64,000 nt of DNA. Origin: Erigeron canadensis. Lineage: Eukaryota; Streptophyta; Magnoliopsida; Asterales; Asteraceae. Of this stretch, positions 45,139 to 57,400 are shown one piece after another. Every line of letters starts with the position of its first letter. Position 1 is the stretch's first letter. Made by a program: the position numbers and the translations under genes. The notes beneath the pieces were generated by a model that worked only from the letters and a program-made list of their open reading frames with translations, was not told where the DNA came from and ran no database searches. The stretch spans positions 35,648,055 to 35,712,054 of the forward strand of contig NC_057762.1 in NCBI RefSeq assembly GCF_010389155.1, read 5' to 3'.

Positions 45139-45342
45139 TTAGCTATATATATTTGAAATTCTCTTACACTGTAATAATCTTAACCATAGCACAAGGCCTT
45201 CGAAATTCATTGTAAAACGATCATCTTTAAAAATCTTAACCATACCATCATGCCTTCGTGTGTAGGGGGTTCTCTCACATCCCATTGGTAAGCGGCGTGG
45301 ATTTTTGAACATTCTATCGTCCTCGTAGTTAAGGTAAATCAC
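45139..45342 (-). other. Unassigned minus-strand frame, 67 codons, possible gene remnant
   Basis: The translation has a varied, protein-like composition (for example YEDDRMFKNPRRLPMGCER, then HDGMVKIFKDDRFTMNFEG), unlike the AT-rich noise around it. It has no ATG at its start (GTG), no recognised family and no visible splice partners. It may be a decayed exon or transposon fragment. Confidence 0.2.
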
Positions 45343-45440
45343 GAGTGGAATCTGGAGTATGGTTTTTTTGGTAGTAATTTTAGGCTTAAGTCACGAGTGG
45401 AATCTAGAGTATGCTTTTTTTGGCTGTAATTTTAGATTGT
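45339..45440. repeat. Tandem duplication, 52-bp unit
   Basis: TCACGAGTGGAATCTGGAGT at 45339 and TCACGAGTGGAATCTAGAGT at 45391 each continue ATG.TTTTTTTGG..GTAATTTTAG. The second copy has a few substitutions. Confidence 0.9.
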
Positions 45441-47270
45441 AATATTGTACTTTTAACCGTCCAACGTTTTTTTTTTTTTTTGCTAACTCGGTTCTTTTAG
45501 GATACTTATATAAATAGGAATGATTAAGATTGCTTTAATTTACAAGTTCAATGATCATTATTACTTGATATTATATAATATATTATCTCTTGAATGTTTA
45601 ATTAATCGTTTTAAAAAAAGTTTTAGTGGACGAAACTATATATGCTTTATTAGTGCTTGCATCATTGCCAAAAAAAAAAATATATATATATAAGGACATA
45701 TATAAGTACAAAAGGTTGAAAACTTTTTTCGGTATATATATTCTAGGAAGAGTTGATTAGTGTAATAGGTTTCTCTGTATTTCCACAAAATTATGATTTA
45801 TATTATATATCTTTATGTAACACTGAGTAAATTCAAAACAAGTGCATGAATTAGTGAAACAACTATAAATCACTAGCTTTGTATAATTTGTATGATTTTA
45901 TCGAAGTGACCCATTCTCCATTTAAACGCACCCCATTTATTTATATGATTATTTTAGGTATTAGCCTTGATAACACCATAAAAATTAAATGATGATATGA
46001 ACACCGATGATTGATTTTTTTGTTTTATATAGGTTGATACTTTCTACGACTAAACTTAGTAACTTACTAGTTAACAACGACTGATTTTTCATTCTCTGGA
46101 GGTCTGTTTTTTTAGTGGTAAAACATGATATGAACAATTCAATTTACAACTAAACACCATTTTTCTAATTATAACAAATTAACAATTATAATTTATGTAT
46201 TAACATTTCATACATTATGTTTTTTTGCATTACTATGGACACTAACCTTATCTGGCACACTTCCATCGAATCAAATCAAATCAGATGGATAAAAGATGAT
46301 TAAAGGGTGAAATATAATTAGGTACGTGTTTGCAAATTTTGGGACAAATGGGGCTGTGGATCGATCAAGTGTCATTATAATCATATCACATAAGAAAATA
46401 AGAGCCAATTGGGTGGGAATTGAACCTTTTTGCTTTTTCTAAAGATGGTGGAAATCCTATTAGTATTAGACATATATATGAAAAACAAGTGATGTCTTTG
46501 TCTAATAGCTCGTGGTTTAACTTGGAATCTTCGTACAAACTTGTACTTTGGTGATGCAATTGCCTTCTCCAACTCATATCATGCTTTAATTTGTATTTTT
46601 ATTATTGGATAAGGCTTTTAGTTATTGTACATTAAGTTTGATTTGCTTGTTGGAAAAAAGATAATTAAACGAAAAGAGATCCATGATGTTCAGGTTATCT
46701 GAGATAACTTCAATATGAATAGTTTTGTTTTCACTATATGAACGATCAAACTGCGTTAAAAAACTAGGTTTGAACACCCGATCACTAAAATTGTTTGTAC
46801 TGTGTACGTGTAGGGTAACAAAGAAAAAACATTTTTTTTTACAAGTTGCGATAAACATTTTCTAAAAGCAAATCTTACATATTGTTGTACTAATGTACTT
46901 ATAGATAATGTTTTATGACCTCGAGTGGGTACCACAATTAACCTCATGGCCCTCAACTATGTTGATGATAGATCGTTTATACATGGATTTTGTTGAGCAA
47001 TCCTTTTCCAAAAATTAGGCAGATATAATCTTAACAATTGATTTAGTAAGCTAACTTTTTTGTTTATGGACTGTAGAATAAGTAACCACTAACCACTTTT
47101 TGTGAGGGTATACCAACCTTGAAAAAGTTTCACTAATTGCAGGATGATGGAATGTTAATAATTTTGTTGTGATAAGTTAATCTAAGCATATAATCACACT
47201 TAATCGATAAGTTATAATACATCTTTTTTCCAAAGTGAGAGAAAGTTAAAAATGAGAATTTTAACTGGAC
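45441..47270. other. Intergenic DNA, no gene recognised
   Basis: AT-rich, with several short overlapping frames on the minus strand at 46381-46956 in different phases. They lack splice consistency and similarity I can name. Confidence 0.4.
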
Positions 47271-47275
47271 TTTTC

Positions 47276-47705
47276 TGATGGTTTCAGGCCCCTCGATCGA
47301 TAAACACTTACACCCTCACAATTATATGTATATGTATGTATAATGAAAAGAGCAATGAATAAATTATAAAATACAGGGGATATCTTCAATGGAAAAGTTG
47401 CACACTTTCATTGATAAGAAATAAGCCTTAAATAGGCAAATACTTACATAGAGGACTTTCCATGACTCCACAATTTACGCAAAACCCACAACTTCTATAT
47501 CTCCACTCCTAATAAACTGACCACTACTTCTTTCTTAGACTAATTAACCAAACTTAATGACTTAGCAGATAACGGACATTAACATGCAAAAACATTGATT
47601 AAAAGACAAAACTAAATACTAGACACATACTGGATTGACTTAATTAAAACTTTACATTAGACACTAATTAATAACAAACCCATTTATGTCAAAATTATCC
47701 CAACA
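47276..47705 (-). mobile_element. Solo LTR, Ty1/copia-like, 5-bp target duplication
   Basis: On the minus strand it begins TGTTGGGATAATTTTGAC at 47705 and ends CTGAAACCATCA at 47276 (TG...CA). TTTTC flanks both sides (47271-47275, 47706-47710). TGTTGGGA starts and a length of about 430 bp are typical of copia LTRs. No internal region or second LTR is nearby, so it is a solo LTR. The T-rich 5-bp repeat alone is weak evidence, but it agrees with the termini. Confidence 0.7.
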
Positions 47706-47710
47706 TTTTC

Positions 47711-48687
47711 TTCATAATTTCGTCTAACACATCTAAAATATAAATGAGATCTTATATGTTTTTCATATATGGGTACATATATAATACGAAGTATTACCTC
47801 TCATATATGAGCCTATTAAGCAACAAAATGTCATATGTAAGATAATTTGTGATTAATATATATTTGACTAGAAAATTTGTTAGATAAAACTAAGTTATTT
47901 ACGAGTGTCTTTTTCTCTAGTTATATTACTCTTCTGTTAATCTTTAATATAGATATAGATAGAATAACAAATATCTTTTTGTTACAATATACATTTAATT
48001 TGTAGCATACTGATATATGAACAATAAAAATGAAACAAACGCTATCTTGATAGCGATTGATGAATCATTGATTGAAACCATTGTATAAATTAAGCTCTAA
48101 GTAAATTAAGACAATATCTTGAGAACCTATGATAGTGACCACATCTGTTTGCATGTGATGTTTGGACATACAATCTAGTCCTTGTGAATGGGCAGAGCGA
48201 GGTGCTCTTGTTCTACGGCGGTAGGGACGATTCCTTCTATTATTGCCAGAAAGACACCAAATTCTTCTTTAGGTGCTCCTACTTTGGTATACGTAGAAGG
48301 AGCTGGTACTAGTACATGCGAACATATACACCTCTTACATTTCTTATCCAATCTAACTCTTATAATAAAATAATTCATAACATATATAATCTAGACTTTA
48401 TAATAATATGGTACCATATTATAATAGTAGTTGATAGAAGATCCTCAAAAACCATGAGTTTTTAAGAAGACAAAGTTATAAAAGCTCCAAAGATCTCAGG
48501 GACCATTGGACCAATACTTTATTTGGGCCAATTAATGTCGGATTCACTGATGAGTCTATAATAATGAAATTACTAGGCCCAAATGATATATGCCCTGATT
48601 CCTTCTTGTTTTTCCTTGTACGGTTTTTTTTTTTTTCAAATTTGAACATCAAAATTTTCCCTCTATCATCCCCATCTGTTTGTGAAA
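47711..48687. other. Upstream region of the SANT gene
   Basis: AT-rich up to 48110. At 48175-48378 both strands are open for over 60 codons. The minus-strand translation ([20 protein letters not shown], then [18 protein letters not shown]) looks protein-like, but I cannot assign it. The presumed promoter and 5' UTR of the gene at 48688 lie in 48400-48687, where GGGCCAATTA and AGGCCCAAAT occur, resembling the GGCCCA elements of plant housekeeping promoters. Confidence 0.4.
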
Positions 48688-51600
48688 ATGTCCCAAAGAA
48701 ATTCTTGCAAGAAAAACCAACTCCCCAATATTACTCTCCGCAGATCTACCAGATCTCTGCCAACTAAACCTCCTGATCCGGAAGTTATTTTCCGTAGATC
48801 TCCAAGATTTCGAAAAGTCGAACCCCATGATTCTGTTAACCCGAAAACCCCCTTGGTAAAGTCGAACCCCCTTCAATCACCTTTTGTATCCACCAGAAGA
48901 AAGAGAAGTAACAAAAACCCAAAAGAACAAGTTTCTGAAAAATCAAATCTTGAAAGAAATAGTGAGTTTGACACTTCTTTCATTTCGTTAAGTTGATTAT
49001 AGTTTCGATTAGTTTGTTAAATTGTATTCTTAGTATATGCTTGTTTTGGGTATTTCAAAAAGTTTCAATCTTGATTAGCCTTTAGTAAACACACACACAC
49101 ACACACATTCTAGTTTTAGGTGCCAGTTGGTTTAAACCTAGCTAGTCAAGTGAAAATGCCTAAAAGTTAAAAGCTTTCTATGAAAGAAGAATAGTTACTT
49201 ATGCCTCTATCCTTATACTTATGCCTTTATGCCTAAAATTCATTACATTATACATATAACGAATATTGATATCCATTAAAAAAAAACACATTAGAAGCAA
49301 CATGATCATGCCATTAGATTCCTAGATGCATTGAATTGGAAAAGTAAAAATAGAAGATATATTGTTCCGAATTTGATACCACAAGACATGAAGAGATATT
49401 CTATAAAAATGCAATATGTTATAGGTTTAATGATATCAAATATCAATATATATCTTATCTAGCAGAAAGTAATTTCATCAAGTGTTTCCCATTTATATTG
49501 AATATGCTTCCCCGATTGTGATATGATTTTTCTTTCGTTGAAATCAGTAAGGTCGCTTTCTCTGTTTGCGTTATGTATTGCAACAACTGTCAATATGGCT
49601 TTGTTTTGATATGAGCAATGTCAATGGTATATATACCTTGTATAAATTTAAGCACAATGTTGTAGAGAAACACTTGTGCTTCCACCGGGGACAAATAATG
49701 AAAATCTTAGATAGCCTCAATTGTTACATCTGATCTAGTCAAGGGTTCCATTGCTAACGGCATGTATTTTAGAGCACTATCAACTCGGTCACTTAGATGT
49801 ATAGCCAGCCAAAATGTTTCTACAATTATGTTCAGACTGGTAGACAACTGTCAAGAAAAGATTACCCAATTAGGGCTCAAGAAACTAAAACCTGACATAT
49901 TAACCACGGGGGAAAACCTCGATCCCATGGCCGACCAGATGAAGCCCCTTATACAATAGTGGGGCGTGGATTCGAACCTCATATCTAGGGGGCTATGGGA
50001 ATAAGTTGTTTCAAAGGGCATTGTTGTGATGTGGGTCGCACTATGGGAACCAATGCGGTACATGGGATTAAGGTGTTCCCACACAACTACACTGTTATTA
50101 CACAACCACAACCTGACATAAAATGATTGAGTATATATATTCTCAGGAAGACAGTTTTTGAATCTAAATGAAACTCTTTTTGCTTTAAGGGTTTAGTATC
50201 ATCAAACTTGTATATGAACTATATAACCAATCTGTTTAAATGGGTCAACAGGTTGGAAGGCTAATTTTCTAGGTTGTAATAGGATGGGGGCATCCAAATT
50301 CCTATGGTAGAAGAAAGTTTAGTGTCGAGGATATATAGTCTAGCTATGTTCTTACATTTTATTACTGTTGAACTTTGATCCTAGTATTGTCAGCTTATCC
50401 AAGCTAAGCAGGGATTATATCTTTGGAACTAAGTTTCCTATTAATATTTCCCTCATTTCTGCGAAGTGAAAGACCTATCCCAGGCTCATAGAGCCTTGGG
50501 CAAGAAGCACATTTGGAAGATTGTCACGTATTTGTTCTTCATGAAAATGGCATACTTATGTAAGTCACATACATAGTATAAAATAGCATGCATTTAGAGA
50601 GCCCAAAATGGTACCATATAGTTTGGGTAAGAGGCAGTAAACATATCAAATCAAACTCCATGATTCTGTTAACCCGAAAAGCCTATTAGTCAAAGAACAA
50701 AGAAAAGTACGAGTTCAATCACATTTCTTATCAACTGGAAGAAAGAGAAGTATCAAAAACCCAAAATAACAAGTTTTTGAAAAATATAATCTTGATAGAA
50801 ACAGTAAGCTTGGTACTTCTTAACGTGTTGGTTATAGTTTTTTATTAGTTTTTAAATTTGTATTCTTCGTGAAAAAGTTTCAATCTTAATTAGCCTTGAG
50901 TTACAAACTTACAATATATTATGTATGTATTTATATTGATATCTATGCAAACATAATGCTAGTTATTTTGATTCAAAATTGGAATTTAAATGACAGGGGA
51001 ACTAGGAAGGCGAATGACACGTAGTTGTAGCAAAGATAATGATATAATTGCAAAAAAGATTGACTATGGTGATTCAACTGGAAATATGAGTGTTTGTAAA
51101 ACTAGAGAAGTATCTAAATGTTTAAGGGTCAAGCCATTGAATAAGAATAAAGTGAAAGAGAATGAGAAATGTAGGAAAGATGACAGTGAACGAGATGATG
51201 AAGGCGTTGTTTATGGTAAGGTGAATGAAGAGGTTTTGTTAGTCAAAGAATGTCATGTTTTGGATGACAGGTTATGTGAAAAGGAAATAGATATTGAAGG
51301 ACTGGCGAAAAGGGTTGGGGTTAAAAGAAAACGAGGTCATAAAGAGAAAGGTGTTGGGATTGGTAAAGGTTGGACTAAGGATCAAGAGTTAGCACTGGAG
51401 AGAGCTTATTTAACTGCTAAACCTACTCCACATTTCTGGAAGAAGGTTTCTAGGATGGTAATTTACTATAATCAAGCAAGTTCTGAATATCTTTTCTTTG
51501 TTCTACATAATTAAAGTTGCTATAGCAATGTAATCATTTATACGATAAATTTGCTAATTGTGTTTTGCATTTTAGGTGACTGGAAAATCCGCGCAGGAAT

Positions 51601-52310
51601 GTTTTAACAAAGTACATTGTTGTCAATTAACTCCCCCACAACCTCGGACACGTTCCAGAGCTGTAGGTTTAGTTTCACACAACAGCAACTTGTCTCCAAG
51701 TAAACTGCTCGATTCTCCATTTCAGAAGGCCAAAAGGCCTTGTAACCGTAAGAAGAAGAGCCATATATTACAAAGAACTGTAAGACACATGTTGCAAAAG
51801 CAGTCTAAAGTGGAAAAGGATTCTGAAGCAGACCTTTTTTTAGTTCTGGAACCAACATCAAATCCAACTCAACGACTAGTTACGACTCCAGACTGTGCTA
51901 AGTTTAAGGTTGTATTTCCTAAAAAATGGCATGAGGGATCTTCAACAGCTCGTAAAAAGAGCCATTCAAGATTTAGTAGCTCACATGAAACACCTATTAT
52001 CAGCCCTCCAGTTCTGAAGCCGGTTAAAAACATGGTTTTACATGAAAAGTATATTGATCAGCTAAACTGTAGAGAAGCTAATAGGAGGGCCAGATCTACA
52101 AAGCAAGAAAAGCTTCACAAAAGCAAAGGAGGAACGCATGACAGTTCTGTTCAAAGAAAGGAAGCAATCAAGGCTGCAAAGTTTGCCTTAGTATTTGATG
52201 CAAAAGATGCAATTAATAAGTTCCAAGATCAACAGGCCAGGGCATTGAGCAGCATCTTTGATGATGAAATCGGCTCAGATGATGAGGAGGATGGTCAGGA
52301 TTTGTTCTAA
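48688..52310 (+). CDS. SANT/Myb-like nuclear protein, 489 aa, three exons
   Basis: Exons 48688-48961, 50997-51457 and 51576-52310. Borders are AATA|GTGAGT, GACAG|GGG, GATG|GTAATT and TTTAG|GTG. All phases agree; codon 92 is split 1+2 as A|GG. The first ATG after the AT-rich leader gives MSQRNSCKK. The N-terminus is very basic, with repeated RRSTR/RRSPR motifs. One SANT/Myb-type repeat spans about residues 215-262 (KGWTKDQELALERAYLTAKP, FWKKVSRM, then GKSAQECFNKVH) and is cut by intron 2. LTPPQPRTRSRA follows directly. The C-terminal third has KAAKFALVFDAKDAINKFQD, probably helical, and an acidic DDEIGSDDEEDGQDLF end. The layout fits a chromatin-associated plant protein of the family often called homeodomain-like or Myb-like of unknown function. 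A single repeat of the SANT kind usually contacts histone tails or protein partners more than DNA (family knowledge). I do not assign a symbol. Intron 1 (2,035 bp) holds a decayed copy of the exon 1 end. Confidence 0.85.
49810..50010 (-). mobile_element. Possible tRNA-derived SINE in intron 1
   Basis: On the minus strand CCATAGCCCCCTAGATATGA and GAGGTTCGAATCCACGCC are spaced like a shifted box A and a good box B. Downstream is a GGGGTTTT-type GC-richer body, unlike the surrounding intron. No target duplication was identified. Confidence 0.4.
50656..50905 (+). pseudogene. Decayed duplicate of the exon 1 end plus intron start
   Basis: The segment repeats 48822-49085: CCATGATTCTGTTAACCCGA, GAAGAAAGAGAAGTA, CAAAAACCCAAAA, CTTGATAGAAACAGTAAGC (exon 1 end and donor) and then TTTCAATCTTAATTAGCCTT from the intron. 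Read in the exon 1 frame it gives HDSVNPK...LVK...GRKRS.KNPK and then a TAA, so it cannot serve as an alternative coding exon in frame. A GT donor (ACA|GTAAGC) survives. Confidence 0.85.
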
Positions 52311-54513
52311 ACCTCTAATCATATATTTCTGTTTTTATTCGTTGTATTCTATGCTGAAATATATCTCACATCATAAGGCTACGTTATCTTCTGATTTAGA
52401 GTTTCTTTGTATAGCATGAGTCATGACCGATGTGCGATTTTCACCTTTAGGGTGATATTAACTTTAACAGTGAGACATCTGAGTTATGTATATTGCAGCA
52501 TTAGTCTTCGTTGATACTTTACTTTATTGGCCTTTCTGTTAGTAGTGACTCGATTTATTAGAAGGAAATTAAGGGAATCCAAGAAGTTGGTGACGATAAG
52601 TATGAACATACCCGGTTTTATCGGATAATATATCTATATCCATTTGTTGATTGAATTCCTATTTTGTCTACAACTAATAGGGACAATAGTCTTGCAATTT
52701 CTTGGCATGTTTTGTTCTGGTTATATGGTTGTTGCGCAATATTAGTGAATGAAATTAGTGGAATAATTATAGGATCTATATGTATTCTCATTCAAGGCTT
52801 CCAAGTTACTAAACAACAGTGAACTTAGTATTAAATTGGTCAATGGCTGCCGTTTATTGACCCTGGCTGCAAATAAGCTTACAAAACCTTCCAGTTTTCT
52901 GATAACTTTTTGACAATTTGATAAGCATCCTGGAATTAAGACTATACTTTGACATTTTATGGATATTTTAATGCTTAATCCAAATGTATTTAGGTGGCAA
53001 TTAATTATCTTGAGGGTGATATTGAATTGACAGTTTATTCTTAATCACTTTTTATATATACATGGGGACATTTTAGGCTTTTAACATTGCTGATTCCAAT
53101 TAGATAATGTAATCGGGATTTTTTAGGATGTTTGAGTATAGGAGTGAGAATCGTACCACATAATTTAATAAATCTACCACACTGTGTACATTTCATAAAA
53201 TACTATACAAGTATTAAATGTATAACATTGGTAGATTTATCAACTTCTGTTGTATGAATATCACTTCCCATTGAGTATAAGTAAACAGTCTGGAGAAAAC
53301 TTGTAGTGGCTGAAGTAGATCAATTCATCAATATGGTTAGTTTTTTTCTTTTGAAAAACCAGATATATATAATAATCTTACTTTGTTGTCAAGTGACAGT
53401 ATGACACCCGTTCAGTTTTCGAAATCTCTAGATCCAATTGTAGTCGGGAAATTTATGATACCATATCTAACTATGTGTTGTATATTAGGATCATAAAACT
53501 ATAGGTAAATAACATATCCTCTAATTGTTGAATCAAGTCACATATGCAACACTGCCTAAAGAGTATCCAGCATATTGGCATATAATTTGGAATAGAAAAG
53601 TGATGTATTTGACTGCAAAGGTCAAAGTGAATGCTCACATCTGCCATCCGGCAGTGAAGTAGCTAGTAGTGAACTATGAGGCAATCTCTAGCTAAGCGTG
53701 GTGTGGGTCTTGTCTGAATCATGTTTCAATGTTGCAGTTTATTTCACACAGATTTAGGGGCCGCTCCAGTCGTGTGATGTTGCTACTTTTATGCTCATAT
53801 TCTATAAGCCTTGCTAAAAAAAAAACCCCGCCTTACTGAAAACGACTACAAAGCAAAAATATGATTTGACGCTAATGGAATGCAAACCGAAAATATTATT
53901 CTCGGTGATGAGGAAAAATCCGTATACTCAACACGATATGTCCTACTTTTATCTACTATGACATTTTTGTAATTATGCAAATATTCATGTCCCTTGGCCT
54001 AAATATTTAGATTATGCATCAAAACATGATGGAATAAAGGTTAAATAGGTGAGCACCATTTGGTCTAATATAACGTTTTGGTACCTAGAACGCATATCAT
54101 ATAAGTTTCGAATCTGTGACCTACAGAATTCATTTGTGGAGTCACTTGGTTGGTGGTGATGATAAGAGTGGGACTTCTCCCCTTTGCTGCATCACATCAT
54201 GATACTACCATTTAACATTGCAATCGAACTCATCTTTGTATATCAAAATGTTTTCACTTTTTCCTGGCTTTTTAAAAACTGCTTATGCTAATAGTAGCAA
54301 CATATATTGGAAACATAAAGATCCTCCTAGTTTTTCCGTGAAATCGCTGGGAGCCTCTATATATATAATTGAAAATCGTTGTTTCTTTTTAGGCAATCCT
54401 TGATTGAATATATCTATTTCTTTCACACTGTTTCATTAACCCACAAGTCTTTTTCCATTCACCCCATTCTTGTCATATACACACCTGTTTATTCTTATAT
54501 ATAAATAATAAAA
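52311..54513. other. Convergent intergenic space, no gene seen
   Basis: Begins with the 3' UTR of the SANT gene. No canonical AATAAA was noted close to the stop. A few AT-rich frames of about 60 codons have no support. No repeat with clear ends occurs before 54505. Confidence 0.45.
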
Positions 54514-54693
54514 AGAAAAATGATTAGTCAACCTAACTCATATGCCTAAAAATCAACCTAAAACCTTAAGAATTTGACATGTGGATTCCACTAATTCTCT
54601 TTTCTAATCTTCTCCCCTGATTTTTTCATATGTCATCATCTTACTATTAGGCATATCTTTAGGCACACCAATTAGATTGATTTATCATTATCC
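54514..54693. mobile_element. 180-bp MITE, 9-bp target duplication
   Basis: Second copy of the 38437-38618 family: AAAATGATTAGTCAACCTAA at the left and TTAGATTGATTTATCATTAT at the right. ATAATAAAA flanks both ends (54505-54513, 54694-54702). The interior TTTGACATGTGGAT and CTAATCTTCTCCCCTGATTT blocks match the other copy. Confidence 0.8.
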
Positions 54694-55157
54694 ATAATAA
54701 AATAAAGGATAATAAAATAAATCCTTGTATACATGCAAAACAAATTGTCACAATCGATATTGCCTATGTGTATTATAAACATACAATCTGACAACATTCT
54801 TTTTCCTCATGGGTAGGGACCACCAAATGTACCCTTACATTATAAAATCACATAAAAGAATTTATTTTTGTTGAATTGTCTGCATCTTTTTGTACTTTAC
54901 TATTTCTCTAAATCAATGAGAGAATAATTGTCTTTCTTGTATTATTATTGTTGATGATGACTTTGGACCATGGATCTAACAATGATTCATTCAATAAATA
55001 ACTAAAAAAGCATAACAAGCTTTGTCACAAGTAGTCCAAAATCTAGAAAATCTTTAAAAGAGTTCAACCAATTAATTAACAATCCATCATCATTTCCTAA
55101 AGCAAGCTTGCTTTTTTTTTTTCCCCTTCTTTATAATATATATATATATCTCTAAAG

Positions 55158-55163
55158 TTTATT
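55158..55163 (-). terminator. Likely poly(A) signal of the bHLH gene
   Basis: AATAAA on the minus strand, about 30 nt beyond the stop codon at 55195-55197. Confidence 0.45.
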
Positions 55164-55194
55164 TTGATCGATCTTGCATGCGGTAGCTTCTTTA

Positions 55195-56667
55195 CTAACA
55201 TCTGCCACCATAACCTGCATTTTTGAATAGGACTTGCTTCAAGTCTTCACAACTTATCATCGATCGATGATCCTGTGCCTAAGATATATTAAAAAAAAAA
55301 AAAATTGGTTACAAACTTCTTTCAAGAAAAATGTTATACGTAGTCACTTACAAACAGTTTACAAACAAATTCTTATGTCACCTATAATTAAGTAAGTATA
55401 TCATATGATTAACATGGACTCTTGAAATCATATATATACTAGCTAGATATATATTGATTGTAATGTCATATATACTCGTAATACATACCTCAGAACAACA
55501 AGCTTGAAGGGAAAAATCATTAAAACAGCTTATGACACATTCTTGAATGTCTAGGCCTAGTGCATCAAATGTATTGACATTGGATAATAACAATCCCGGT
55601 TTCGCCGAACAACAAATCTTGATACGGGTATCGGTATCTCCTCTCTCCACTTGAAACTAGTTTTAAAAGAAAGTTTATACAATTAATAATCAAGGTTTTG
55701 TGAGTGTTTGTGACAGAAGACATAGATATATAGTAGAATCAAAAAAAGAAAAGAAAAGAATAGTAGTACCTTTGGGGGATTCCTAATTACTTGTGATTCA
55801 TTCATGTTGAAGTCTTTAAAATTTCCCACCATTTTCAAGTGATCCACATATTGAGCTTCATTGTCCTGTTCTTTCAAATCTTGAATCTTTTTCATTAGTT
55901 CTTTCATATAGTCTATTGTATCTCCAAGTATTGATGTTCTATCCATCTATACATATATATATATGTTCATTTAAAAAAAAAAGAGACTTAGATTGGTAAT
56001 AAATCAAGAAAAATAAAACAAGGGTATGTATTATATATATTTTTTGAAAGGCACCAGCGGATAAAGGGTAAATTTAATATTGTACCTTGCTTATTTTAGG
56101 AACAATAGATCTAAGCATGGAAAGTCTATCATTTAACCGTTTTCGACGTCTTCTTTCAGCCATTAAGTTCTTAGAAGGTTGTCCTTCAGCTTTCTTGGAC
56201 TTGCTTTTCTTTTCTCCATCCGATCCAATGCTGAAAACAGTTGGAAGATTTTGAGAAACAACATCATTCTTGTGGTCTTCATGATCACCATCATTAATGT
56301 CTTCTTCTTCGTCTTCTTCTTCTACTTCCACCATTAATGGAAACATTTGTTGATCATAAAATGATGAAGAAACCGAACCATTTATCGGTATGAAACTATC
56401 CAAACAAGGGTCACAAGAATAGATGGATTCATCGGTGTAGTTATTTGGGTATTGAAAAGTGGGTTGTATGGAGTTGGAAATGAGTTCTAACAATGAAGGT
56501 GAGTTGGAAAAGGAGGATGAAGAACAAGGTAAATGTAATAGGTCATGATCTTCATGAGTGAGGAATGATTGTGTGTCAAAAACATAACTAGAAAATTTTG
56601 TGTCAAATTCTTGAAAACTAGAAAAGGGATCTTCCAGGAGACCTTGTTGACTGCTTGGTTGGTGCAT
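55195..56667 (-). CDS. BHLH93: bHLH transcription factor, bHLH93/NFL-like, 336 aa
   Basis: Four minus-strand exons: 56667-56086, 55946-55770, 55656-55489 and 55278-55195. All introns are phase 0 with GT-AG borders (AAG|GTACAA, ATAG|ATG; AAG|GTACTA, CTAG|TTT; GAG|GTATGT, TTAG|GCA). The start is the ATG of MHQPSSQQ. An acidic stretch (residues 114-131) and a basic [14 protein letters not shown] lead into the bHLH domain: basic region and helix 1 in exon 1 ([20 protein letters not shown], from residue 167), helix 2 in exon 2 ([18 protein letters not shown]). The Glu and Arg that read E-boxes are present (AERRRR). Exon 3 starts [16 protein letters not shown] and with exon 4 forms the ACT-like C-terminal domain ([33 protein letters not shown]). 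The protein ends NAGYGGRC. Arabidopsis bHLH93 (NFL) and bHLH61 share this exon pattern and C-terminus. They are nuclear regulators, and NFL is required for flowering in short days. bHLH61 remains an equal orthology candidate. Confidence 0.93.
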
Positions 56668-56710
56668 CTCTTTCTCAATGTGTGTGGCTAAATGAAACAA
56701 GTGCTTTTGG

Positions 56711-56718
56711 CTTATATA
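56711..56718 (-). promoter_or_regulatory. TATA box of the bHLH gene
   Basis: TATATAAG on the minus strand, about 45-50 nt upstream of the ATG, implying a very short 5' UTR. A CACATG E-box lies directly upstream (about 56719-56725) and could be bound by bHLH proteins, including the product itself (inference). Confidence 0.55.
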
Positions 56719-56721
56719 ACA

Positions 56722-57393
56722 TGTGCATTTGAGTTCTGTTTTGTGTATAATATTAAGTTAATACCATAGGAAAGTTCGGTTTATCCCAATTACGCAAATT
56801 ATTATATATATTATATTATGGATAACTGGATATATACGTGTGACAAACATCCATGTCCATGTTAAACTCATTATATCTATCTATATCTATATGTTAAACT
56901 AACTTTTGTGTAATCATTTCCAAAAACAAAGGGATAAATAATTTTTACATAACAGTAAAGATTAATCTTGTATAAATTTTCTCTCTCTACATATGCGTGT
57001 ATATATATACATAACGGTGATCAACCTAGTCATTAATCAGGTTGCGCTGACTAGCATTCAACAGGGATCAGAATGGCTCCTTTTATCCCTTGTTATCTGG
57101 GTCTAAAATATCAATAACTTAAGTACACAACATACTCCTTAACTTATTTCATAATCAAATAACTATATCTCTCGGTTAAATCAAGATTCCTTTTATTGTT
57201 TTCAACATTGTAGGTCATTCTAAGTATTTTGTAAGGGATGACCAAAAATAAAAAATAAAAAATTATTCGTTAAATTTTAGCTCGCATGATAGAGGAGTGG
57301 CTTTTTTTATTTTTTCTCTAGATCACAAATTGAGAGGATGTTGATCTTCTTTATTACACTAAACTAGTAACACTATCATGTATTTAAGATGTT
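56722..57393. other. Promoter-side region of the bHLH gene, otherwise no feature
   Basis: AT-rich, with TA runs near 56800-56890. No second gene on either strand. Confidence 0.4.
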
Positions 57394-57400
57394 AACTGAA

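Noticed and set aside
46381..46956. Series of minus-strand frames that might be exons of one gene
   Set aside because: Phases, splice borders and composition do not fit together, and no translated segment resembles a known family.
49091..49107. (CA)n run as a possible regulatory element
   Set aside because: An ordinary short intronic microsatellite.
49762..50111. Frames of 65 and 86 codons within intron 1 of the SANT gene
   Set aside because: They fall in a SINE-like patch on opposite strands and break the exon phases that otherwise agree across the intron.
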